Of a stretch of DNA of 64,000 nucleotides, positions 58,101 to 64,000 are shown piece by piece (position 1 is the stretch's first letter; every line of letters starts with the position of its first letter). Made by a program: the position numbers and the translations under genes. Below the pieces are notes generated by a model that worked only from the letters and a program-made list of their open reading frames with translations, was not told the origin of the DNA and searched no databases. This stretch comes from DATFYM01 sp035315065 (GTDB taxonomy: Bacteria; Acidobacteriota; Terriglobia; UBA7540), in NCBI GenBank assembly GCA_035315065.1, contig DATFYM010000044.1, forward strand, positions 1 to 64,000, written 5' to 3'.

Positions 58101-58700
58101 GGGCGGCCGTTTCGGGGTTCGTCGGGCACCACCGAAAGTCTGCGAGGCCAACTTGTTGATTCGAAGAAGGTTGCTAGCCGAGTTCCGCAGCCGCAGGAGG
58201 TACGGCATGTTGAATTCAAAGGACTTACTGGCGATGTCTCCGGCCAACGTCGCAGCGACCTTTTCGGGTTTTGTCGGCGACTTAAAAGTGGCGAGGCCAA
58301 ATTGATGATTCAGCAAGGGTTGCTGAACAAGCTGCTGAGGAGAACGGGCGAAGACTTACTCAACCTAAAGGACTTGCTAACCGTTTTTCCGAGAAGCTGC
58401 CGGGCGACGTTTTCGGGCTTTGTCGGGCCGCTCCCCGGTGGCGAGGCTAATATGTTGATTCAACAATGGTTATTGGAAACATTGCTGAAGAGAACTGGCG
58501 AACGCTCGCTCAATCTAAAGGACTTGCTGACCGTTCTTCCGCGGAGTGGCCGGGCGACTTTTTCGGGCTTTGTCGGGCCACTTCCACGAGGCGAGGCCTA
58601 TCTATTGATTCCGAAGGGGTTGTTGGCCAGATTGCGGCGAAGAACGGGAGGATGCATGCTCAATCTAAAGGACTTACTAATTGGGTTTGCGTCGAGTCTT
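58101..58700. repeat. Four-copy degenerate tandem array, 150-bp unit
   Basis: Four units begin at about 58101, 58252, 58401 and 58551. Each has, in order, TTTCGGG followed by a TTTGTCGG-like word, then GGCGAGGC, TTGATTC, a Leu-rich coding-like middle, and CTAAAGGACTTGCT or close variants. Unit lengths are about 150, 149 and 150. Translated in the right frame each gives a 50-residue repeat with ATFSGFVG, EANLLI, LLAxLLRRTGE and LNLKDLL. Units 3 and 4 are in one frame (57912 frame); unit 1 is in another, the shift coinciding with the 149-base unit. There is no clear start or stop for a protein. Confidence 0.8.
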
Positions 58701-58869
58701 AGGCGCTCGCTCGAAAACCTGCCTGTTTTGAGGCCTCGTTTTTGTGCAAAATCGCCCCAAATTCTGCCATTTTCCGGCGAAAACGTGCAGATGAGGGCAG
58801 AAAACGCACGCTTGTTGCCGCCGATTTTGGGAAAGCATAGAAGGTGTGAAATAATTGCAAAGGGGCTTC

Positions 58870-58982
58870 CAACACAGAGACACAGAGGCACAGAGAAAAA
58901 TGACAAACCTATGGAAATAAATGACATCTCATGTATCTTCCCACTCCTTCTCTGTGTCTCTGCGCCTCTGTGTTTAATTCTC
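58870..58982. repeat. Paired-arm repeat, ACACAGAGACACAGAGGCACAG family
   Basis: The left arm is AACACAGAGACACAGAGGCA plus CAGAGA; the right arm is TTCTCTGTGTCTCTGCGCCT plus CTGTGTTT. It is nearly perfect over about 26 bases with a 50-base loop. The outer pair at 5964-6125 is a related family. Confidence 0.88.
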
Positions 58983-59217
58983 TCGCAGCTTCATATCGGA
59001 TCCCGCGGTTTTGCGTCAGGCTTTGCGTCAGGCCGTGAACGGCGGACCTTGTGCCCTGTAACTGCCTTGAATGGACCAATGCAGTGCGGTCGAACTGGCT
59101 CTTTTCCTTTGGAGGACGACCTGTCAGGATAGCTAACGGTGAACAGGGAGCGGGAACCGGGAAGAGGAACAGATTCCCGTATGCTGTCTACCGACTACTA
59201 TCTACGGGGAGTATCGT
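58983..59217. other. Gene-free leader of the PLP enzyme gene
   Basis: No gene. A doubled word TTTGCGTCAGGC occurs at about 59013 and 59024. CTGTCTACCGACTACTATCT at about 59183 is a weak copy of the GTCTACC repeat words. GGGGAG at 59204-59209 is the ribosome-binding site of the following gene. Confidence 0.5.
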
Positions 59218-60396
59218 ATGAAGAACGGATGGCAGTTCGCAACTCAAGCGGTGCATGCGGGCGAAGCGCCCGACCCGGCCACGGGAGCGCTCGACACGCC
59301 CATCTACCAATCCACCACTTTTGTCTCCGCCGACGCGGACGAGATGGCGGCGGTCTACGGGGAAGAGAAATTCGGGTACATGTACACGCGTTACGGCAAC
59401 CCCACCATCCGCGCCCTGGAGCAGAAGCTGGCCGCGCTGGAGGCCGGCGAGGACGCGCTGGCGTTTTCCACCGGCATGGCCGCCATCTCCTCCGCCATCC
59501 TGGGATTCGTCAAGGCCGGCGACCACGTGGTCGCCGCCCGGTCGCTCTATGGCGCCGCCTACAACTTCCTCAACCGCAAGCTGCCGGCAATGGGCGCGTC
59601 CACCACCTTCGTGCCGTCGACGCGAGTGGAGGACTTCGAGAAGGCGATCCAGCCCAACACGCGGCTGATCTACTTTGAGACGCCCTCCAACCCCATCCTC
59701 GAGATTCTGGACATCTCCGCGCTGGCGGCGTTGGGCAGGGCGCGCAACCTTCCCACCATGATCGACAACACCTTTGCCTCGCCCGCGCTCCAGCAGCCGC
59801 TCACGATGGGAGTGACGGTGGTGGTCCACTCGGCCACCAAGTACCTCTGCGGCCACGGCGACGCGATGGGCGGCGCCGCCATCGGCTCCAAGGAGTACAT
59901 CTCGCATCTGGTGCACGACGTCATTCGCGACTTTGGCGGCGTCATCAGTCCCTTCAACGCCTGGCTGATCCTGCGTGGCATCCACACGCTGCACCTGCGC
60001 ATGCCCGCCCATTGCGCGAACGCCGAGAAGGTCGCCGCCTTTCTCCACCAGCATCCCAAGGTGGAGCGTGTGAACTACCCGGGCCTGCCGCACCATCCCG
60101 GCCACGACGTGGCGAGAAAACAGATGAAGGCCTTCGGGGCCATGATGAGCTTCGAGGTGAAGGGGGGCTACGAGGCGGGCAAGAAGGTAACGGACGGCGT
60201 CAAGATCTTCGCGCGCGCCGCGAGCCTCGGCGACACGCGTTCCCTGATCGTGCACTCGGCCTCCACCAGCCACCGCGCCGTGCCGCGCGATCAACGGCTC
60301 GCCATCGGCATCAGCGACGGCCTGGTGCGGCTGTCGGTAGGCGTGGAAGCGGCGGAAGACCTGATCCACGATCTCGCTCAGGCGCTGGCCAACTGA
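59218..60396 (+). CDS. Cys/Met-metabolism PLP-dependent enzyme (gamma-lyase / gamma-synthase type)
   Basis: The protein has 392 residues. The family covers cystathionine gamma-synthase, cystathionine gamma-lyase, methionine gamma-lyase and O-acetylhomoserine sulfhydrylase. TPIYQSTTFV, GYMYTRYGNPTIRALEQKLA (Tyr/Arg pair), ALAFSTGMAAISSAIL, YFETPSNPILEILDI, IDNTFASP and the PLP Lys in VHSATKYLCGHGDAMGG (about residue 208) are all present, as is SLGDTRSLIVHSAS. The first active-site residues fit methionine gamma-lyase or a general gamma-lyase, but the substrate cannot be fixed from sequence. ATG 59218 follows GGGGAG. It stands alone. Confidence 0.92.
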   Translation: MKNGWQFATQAVHAGEAPDPATGALDTPIYQSTTFVSADADEMAAVYGEEKFGYMYTRYGNPTIRALEQKLAALEAGEDALAFSTGMAAISSAILGFVKAGDHVVAARSLYGAAYNFLNRKLPAMGASTTFVPSTRVEDFEKAIQPNTRLIYFETPSNPILEILDISALAALGRARNLPTMIDNTFASPALQQPLTMGVTVVVHSATKYLCGHGDAMGGAAIGSKEYISHLVHDVIRDFGGVISPFNAWLILRGIHTLHLRMPAHCANAEKVAAFLHQHPKVERVNYPGLPHHPGHDVARKQMKAFGAMMSFEVKGGYEAGKKVTDGVKIFARAASLGDTRSLIVHSASTSHRAVPRDQRLAIGISDGLVRLSVGVEAAEDLIHDLAQALAN

Positions 60397-60399
60397 ATT

Positions 60400-60728
60400 G
60401 TGAATAGTGAATGGTGAAGGGGCAAAAGAGTGAAGGGTAAAGGGTGAAAGGAAGAATTGACGATTGACGATTGCAGATTGACGATTGGAAGACGGGAGCC
60501 TTCAATCGTCAATCGGCGATCGTGAATTCCTGATCCAAGAACAGTGATATGTGAAGAGCGAAGGGTGAACACTTTGACGATCCACGATCTTCGATTGACG
60601 AGTAAAAAGACCGGACTGGAGGCCGTCTTCTCTTTCAATCGTCAATCGTCAATCTGCAATCGTCAATTCTTCGTTTACCCTTCAGCCTTTACCCTTTACC
60701 CTTTTGCCTTTTTGCCCTTTGCTATCCA
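60400..60728. repeat. Cluster of stacked paired-arm repeats
   Basis: At least three families: GTGAAGGGTAAAGGGTGAAA (60430) facing TTACCCTTTACCCTTTTGCC (60685). GAATTGACGATTGACGATTG plus further words (60453) facing TTCAATCGTCAATCGGCGAT (60501). A second CAATCGTCAATCGTCAATCT set (60637) with GATTGACG words at 60592. GTGAATAGTGAATGGTGAAG near 60400 faces CTATCCACTATTC near 60722. The whole 330-base gap between a plus-strand and a convergent minus-strand gene is filled by such arms. Confidence 0.88.
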
Positions 60729-61082
60729 CTATTCGGCCTGCAGGCGCGCCGTGCTGCCGTACCTTTGGGTCGCGTAACCCACGATCAAGCCTACCGTGCC
60801 GCCCGGCAGCATGATCTTAAAGTAATATCCGTGGCCATCAATATAGGCTACAGAAAAGGCTAGAATCAATCCCACCGCGAGGCCGAAAATAATGCCCAAG
60901 GCAAGCGAGTTCACCTTGCGCGCGAACCAGCCGATCAGCACGCCAGCGATGAGCCCCTTGACGGTGGATCCGATCACGATGCCCACAATACCGGCTCGCG
61001 CTTCGGGATAAAGCCACGCGGTCAGGCCGTCGAAGGCACCCAGTATGCCTCCCAATAAGAGTCCCAGCGCAATCTTGTTCAT
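60729..61082 (-). CDS. Small Gly-rich membrane protein
   Basis: The protein has 117 residues. Four hydrophobic segments with Gly spacing: ALGLLLGGILGAFDGLTAWL, GIVGIVIGSTVKGLIAGVLI, LALGIIFGLAVGLILAFSVA and IMLPGGTVGLIVGYATQ. The repeated GxxxG content suggests tight helix packing, as in glycine-zipper or small channel-like proteins. No family recognised. The start is ATG 61082, preceded by GGGAGG. The protein ends ARLQAE. It stands alone. Confidence 0.65.
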   Translation of the reverse strand: MNKIALGLLLGGILGAFDGLTAWLYPEARAGIVGIVIGSTVKGLIAGVLIGWFARKVNSLALGIIFGLAVGLILAFSVAYIDGHGYYFKIMLPGGTVGLIVGYATQRYGSTARLQAE

Positions 61083-61102
61083 GAGCCAACCTCCCAAGGG
61101 GA

Positions 61103-61250
61103 ATGCCCCTCAATCTACAGATGACGACATAAGTGGTGACGCACTCGCATTCATTTTGGATTTTGGATTTTGGATTTGGGATTGAAGACCCGTTGTGGTC
61201 GCCCTTCTCTTCAATCCAAAATCGAAAATCCAAAATCCAAAATTATCCAA
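61103..61250. repeat. Paired-arm repeat, TTTTGGATTTTGGATTTGG family
   Basis: The left arm (61150-61185) is TTTTGGATTTTGGATTTTGG plus ATTTGGGATTGAAG; the right arm (61210-61250) is CTTCAATCCAAAATCGAAAA plus TCCAAAATCC. Before it, ACGACATAAGTGGTGACGCA and CTCGCATTCATTTTGG match 53635-53680. It lies in the leader of the small membrane protein gene. Confidence 0.85.
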
Positions 61251-61314
61251 AATAAAGGCCTCACGCAGCGATTTTGGTCGTCCTATATAGTATTACCCGC
61301 TGCCTTCGATTCCT

Positions 61315-62385
61315 TTAACGACGCGAGAATAAAATCAAGAGCAACCGCATCAGGAGGTACGCGGTCACCAGCACTATGGCTACACGATGACGCGCGAACA
61401 CTCGGCCGGCTCGCTCGACGAGGTTCTCACGGTAAGCTGTGACCGGCAGTCCTTCGAGGTAACGCGCAAGGTCGGCGGAGAGGTCCGCGATGGAAGCGTA
61501 TCTTGACGCGGGATCGGGGGCCATGGCTTTGGCGCAAATGGCCTGAAGTGGCCGAGGAATGGGCCGCGATCGCCCTGCTCGCGGCAACGAATCGGCCTCC
61601 TTGGCGGCGGTAGCGGACAGCATGAAATTCAGGATGGCCCCCAGACTGAACACGTCGGTACGCTCGTCGACTGAGTCGCCGCGTGTCTGCTCAGGCGACA
61701 TGTAGCCGGGCGTGCCGAGAACGCGGCCGTGCTCGGTCTCCGGTAGATGGATGGATGAAGTGGTAGAGGTCGAAGACGGATCGAGCGTTGGGTCGCCCTC
61801 AGCTTTTGACTCGACCCCCTCACGTGTGATCTCAGGACGCCCGATGACGCGGGCAGTTTGCCTGCTACCCTTTATTTTGGCCACGCCCCAGTCCATCACC
61901 AGGACCTCTCCGAACGAGCCGATCATGATGTTTTCCGGTTTGAGGTCGCGGTGCAGGATTCCCTTGGAGTGGGCAAAGGCGAGTGGCTCGGCGATGCGCT
62001 CGAGCAGGCGCAGACGTTCCAGAAGCGAGCTGATATTCCGCACCGCGTGGTCCAGCCTCTGACCCTCGACGTATTTCATGCAATAGAAGACGCGGCCGTC
62101 GGCGAGCGTGCCCGCGTCGTGTACCGGGACGATCCCGGGATGCTCCAGGCGGGCCAAAATGCGGGCTTCACGAAGCAGGCGAGAGGCCAGTTCGCCGGAG
62201 TCGTCCTCGGCGTCGAGAACCTTCAGCGCGACGCGACGATCGAGCACCGTGTCCTCGGCCAGCCAAATTGTACCCATTCCTCCACGGCCAAGGTAGCGGA
62301 GGGCCCGATAGCGAGTTCCGCTGAGGTCAGGCAACTGGAGAGTTGCCTGCAAGCGATCCACGACTTGGTCCGACAGCCACTTCAT
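61315..62385 (-). CDS. Ser/Thr protein kinase with C-terminal membrane anchor
   Basis: The protein has 356 residues. The PknB-type kinase fold has the glycine loop LGRGGMGTIWLAEDTV (about 33-48), the Lys in VALKVLDAE (about 54), HRDLKPENIMIG (about 145-156), the metal motif as DWG in VMDWGVAKI (about 164-172), GTPGYMSPEQTRGDSVDERT and DVFSLGAIL. A single hydrophobic segment ends the protein (VAIVLVTAYLLMRLLLILF, about 335-353), with no extracellular sensor. The ATG at 62385 overlaps the sigma factor stop, so kinase and sigma factor are co-translated; the kinase probably regulates the sigma factor by phosphorylation. Confidence 0.93.
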   Translation of the reverse strand: MKWLSDQVVDRLQATLQLPDLSGTRYRALRYLGRGGMGTIWLAEDTVLDRRVALKVLDAEDDSGELASRLLREARILARLEHPGIVPVHDAGTLADGRVFYCMKYVEGQRLDHAVRNISSLLERLRLLERIAEPLAFAHSKGILHRDLKPENIMIGSFGEVLVMDWGVAKIKGSRQTARVIGRPEITREGVESKAEGDPTLDPSSTSTTSSIHLPETEHGRVLGTPGYMSPEQTRGDSVDERTDVFSLGAILNFMLSATAAKEADSLPRAGRSRPIPRPLQAICAKAMAPDPASRYASIADLSADLARYLEGLPVTAYRENLVERAGRVFARHRVAIVLVTAYLLMRLLLILFSRR

Positions 62386-63116
62386 CGGGAATCGGCTCCG
62401 AGCAGCGTTTGCACTTCGCGGCGGAATTCTTCCTCGTTGGCGGTCATCTCTCGAAGTTGATCGAGAACCGAGCGGCGGAATTCGCGACGGGCGAAAGCAA
62501 GGTAGTTGGTGACGTCGGTAATCGGGAGGCCGAATTCGCCGGCCAGTTGCGCGTAGGAAGGCTTGGAGGCGTCTTCTTCGGCGAGATCGTAGCGCTCAAA
62601 CAGGGCGAAGTGGATAGCCTTGCCGCCGGACTCGCACTGGCGGCGCAGGCGTTGCAGCGCGAGGCTGAACAGGCTCCGCACCCATTCCTTTTCGAAATAG
62701 TCTTCGATCGATTCGGGGGTCGCCACTTTCGTTAATTCCCTCTCCGCCTCTTCAAAGTCGAGCGGCAAGGGAGCCGATCCGCCACTCCGTTTCTGGCGCT
62801 GCGCATCGCGCGACTGATTCCAATAGAGGCGGTCCACGCAGGTACGAAGGAAGGTCCGCAAGCGTCCTTTATCGGGGTCGTAAGCGTCCAGGAAATCCTT
62901 TTCCAGCAAGCGCGCAAAGAACTCCTGGGTGAGATCCTGGGCGTCTTCCGTGGTTACGCCCCATCGTCTGCGGATGTATTTGTAGACCGGCTTCCAGTAA
63001 GCGGCCATGATGGCTTCCAGTGCTCGCGACCGCTCTATCGGGTCGTTGCTCTGCGCCGCCGCCACAATGGAGTGCCGGGTGGCCGGAAAGCTCCCGCCTT
63101 GTGCTTGGTCAGCCAA
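62382..63116 (-). CDS. ECF sigma factor paired with a Ser/Thr kinase
   Basis: The protein has 244 residues. Region 2: IMAAYWKPVYKYIRRRWGVT, EDAQDLTQEFFARLLEKDFL and RLRTFLRTCVDRLYW. Region 4: YAQLAGEFGLPITDVTNYLA and FARREFRRSVLDQLREM. An extended linker (about residues 110-170) with SPEPL-like acidic and aromatic positions separates them, longer than in ordinary ECF factors. This is the class found next to PknB-like kinases in Acidobacteria and Planctomycetes; phosphorylation of the linker or region 2 is the proposed switch. ATG 63116 is used; the stop overlaps the kinase start. Confidence 0.9.
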   Translation of the reverse strand: MADQAQGGSFPATRHSIVAAAQSNDPIERSRALEAIMAAYWKPVYKYIRRRWGVTTEDAQDLTQEFFARLLEKDFLDAYDPDKGRLRTFLRTCVDRLYWNQSRDAQRQKRSGGSAPLPLDFEEAERELTKVATPESIEDYFEKEWVRSLFSLALQRLRRQCESGGKAIHFALFERYDLAEEDASKPSYAQLAGEFGLPITDVTNYLAFARREFRRSVLDQLREMTANEEEFRREVQTLLGADSR

Positions 63117-63202
63117 GTTGAAGTCCGCGTCTCAGTTTATAGGATTCGACGAAGGATGGGCAATCGGGCCAGGCGGTCAAATCGTGAATAGTCTTAAATG
63201 GG

Positions 63203-63763
63203 CTACTTCTGGGCGCGTTCAAGGTACTTGCCTTCTGCCGTATCGACGCGGATGGTCTCGCCCTCGTTGATAAAGGGTGGGACCTGGACGATGAGCCCAG
63301 TCTCCATCTTGGCCGCCTTCGTGACGTTGGTGGCGGAAGCGCTCTTGAGGCCCGGCTCCGTCTCCATCACTTTCAAGTCAACGGTGGCAGGGAGTTGGAT
63401 ATCGATCGGGCGCCCCTCGTAATACTCCACCTTCAACATCACGTCAGGGATGAGATATTGGGCGCGGTCGCCGATCACATCCTTGTGCAGAGCCGTCTGC
63501 TCGTAGGTTTCCGTGTTCATGAAATGGTAGGAGTCGCCGTCCGAGTAGAGGTATTGCATCTCCGTCTCGTCAATCATCGCCTTCTCCACTTCATCGGTGG
63601 AGCGGAAGCGGTGGTCGGCCAGGGCGTTGGTGCGCAAGTTGCGCATGCGCGCCTGCACAAAAGCGCGCAGGTTGCCCGGCGTGCGGTGCTCCGCCTTGTG
63701 GATGGCGAAAAGCTCGCCGTTGTGCTTGATTACCATTCCGGGTCGCAGATCGTTGGCCAGCAT
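63203..63763 (-). CDS. efp: Elongation factor P
   Basis: Relieves ribosomes stalled at proline runs. It has 186 residues. Three barrels: the N-terminal KOW-like barrel MLANDLRPGMVIKHNGELFA with the loop EHRTPGNLRAFVQARMRNLR, the middle MQYLYSDGDSYHFMNTETYE, and the C-terminal GLIVQVPPFINEGETIRVDT. The loop tip, where E. coli has a modified Lys (PGKGQ) and others Arg, here reads PGNLR with Asn at residue 31. ATG 63763 follows GAGGCGTGTCTC, a modest SD. No EpmA, EpmB or EarP gene is nearby. Confidence 0.93.
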   Translation of the reverse strand: MLANDLRPGMVIKHNGELFAIHKAEHRTPGNLRAFVQARMRNLRTNALADHRFRSTDEVEKAMIDETEMQYLYSDGDSYHFMNTETYEQTALHKDVIGDRAQYLIPDVMLKVEYYEGRPIDIQLPATVDLKVMETEPGLKSASATNVTKAAKMETGLIVQVPPFINEGETIRVDTAEGKYLERAQK

Positions 63764-63924
63764 GAGACACGCCTCAATTCTGTTCAGTTTGTGGGCAGCG
63801 GACCAAAGGGAGGACTGTGGAAATCCGTTCCTGGGTGAGCCCCCGAAGTCCTATTTTACGGCCCGGACGGTACTTCCGTCAAACGCTTCTCGGTTTTCGG
63901 CATTGCCTACCTGGGAGCCGGCGT

Positions 63925-64000
63925 GCGGTTCTCAGTTTTCAGTAGTCAGTGAAGAACAAGAACTGAAACTGAGCTGGGGACTGAGTACTGAGTACTGAAA
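63925..64000. repeat. Word repeat at right edge, ACTGAGTACTGAGTACTGAA
   Basis: CGGTTCTCAGTTTTCAGTAG and TCAGTG on the left face ACTGAAACTGAG and ACTGAGTACTGAGTACTGAA on the right. It is the same family as 42615-42650 and may continue beyond the window. Confidence 0.7.

Noticed and set aside
57912..59132. A 406-codon plus-strand open frame as a real protein
   Set aside because: It passes through the tandem array, a switch of repeat frame and the CACAGAG repeat, and has no ribosome-binding site; only the 50-residue periodicity is retained as a finding.

Overview
The window is GC-rich, densely coded bacterial chromosome with genes on both strands. The gene content fits a soil or subsurface bacterium, most likely an Acidobacteriota-type genome. 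The pointers are a glucose-6-phosphate isomerase of the transaldolase-fusion type, extracytoplasmic sigma factors paired with a Ser/Thr kinase and with a VOC protein, a protein with the 'GTGPRTAEGK' motif, and very many short palindromic intergenic repeats. The taxonomic call is inference; no rRNA is present, only one tRNA-Ile(GAU).

Layout. 0-2 kb: a degenerate ExbD-like gene and a SAM hydrolase-like gene. 2.3-6.9 kb: sugar-phosphate block (glucose-6-phosphate isomerase, 6-phosphogluconate dehydrogenase, Cu/Zn superoxide dismutase, polyphosphate-glucokinase-like ROK kinase). 7-11.4 kb: an alpha/beta hydrolase and a serine-hydrolase/D-Ala-D-Ala dipeptidase gene split by a frameshift. 11.6-17.6 kb: tRNA-Ile, then a minus-strand DinB protein, NtrC-type regulator, histidine kinase and HD-GYP protein. 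17.7-25.6 kb: accessory genes (a conserved unknown, a membrane protein, YdeI-like, methyltransferase, VapBC-type toxin-antitoxin, triple-VOC protein and ECF sigma factor).

25.8-32.3 kb, minus strand: a complete bidirectional NAD-linked [NiFe] hydrogenase set in the order hupH-like, hoxE, hoxF, hoxU, hoxY, hoxH, maturation protease. 33-37.3 kb: a nucleotidyltransferase overlapping a 1111-residue fusion of a fucokinase-like GHMP domain and a UDP-sugar pyrophosphorylase domain. 37.4-40.3 kb: a SagB-like nitroreductase, KDPG aldolase and 2-keto-3-deoxygluconate kinase. 41.7-49.2 kb, plus strand: an aromatic amino acid cluster (trpC, trpF, DUF429-like, trpB, hicB-hicA, trpA, chorismate mutase, DAHP synthase, prephenate dehydrogenase) with a toxin-antitoxin pair inside it. 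49.4-52.5 kb: DinB, a DUF4145-like protein and both subunits of a 3-oxoacid CoA-transferase.

52.6-59.1 kb is a decayed accessory island. It holds truncated and frameshifted genes, perfect palindromes, a Fic protein, a PIN-type toxin-antitoxin pair, a frameshifted HigA-like antitoxin, the remnant of a tyrosine recombinase, and a four-copy 150-bp tandem array. 59.2-64 kb: a Cys/Met-metabolism PLP enzyme, a membrane protein, an ECF sigma factor coupled to a Ser/Thr kinase, and elongation factor P.

The most striking window-wide property is that nearly every large intergenic gap holds paired, inverted arms built of short tandem words (for example GATTGACGATTGA facing TCAATCGTCAATC). There are more than a dozen word families, and in at least seven genes the stop codon lies in or directly at an arm.
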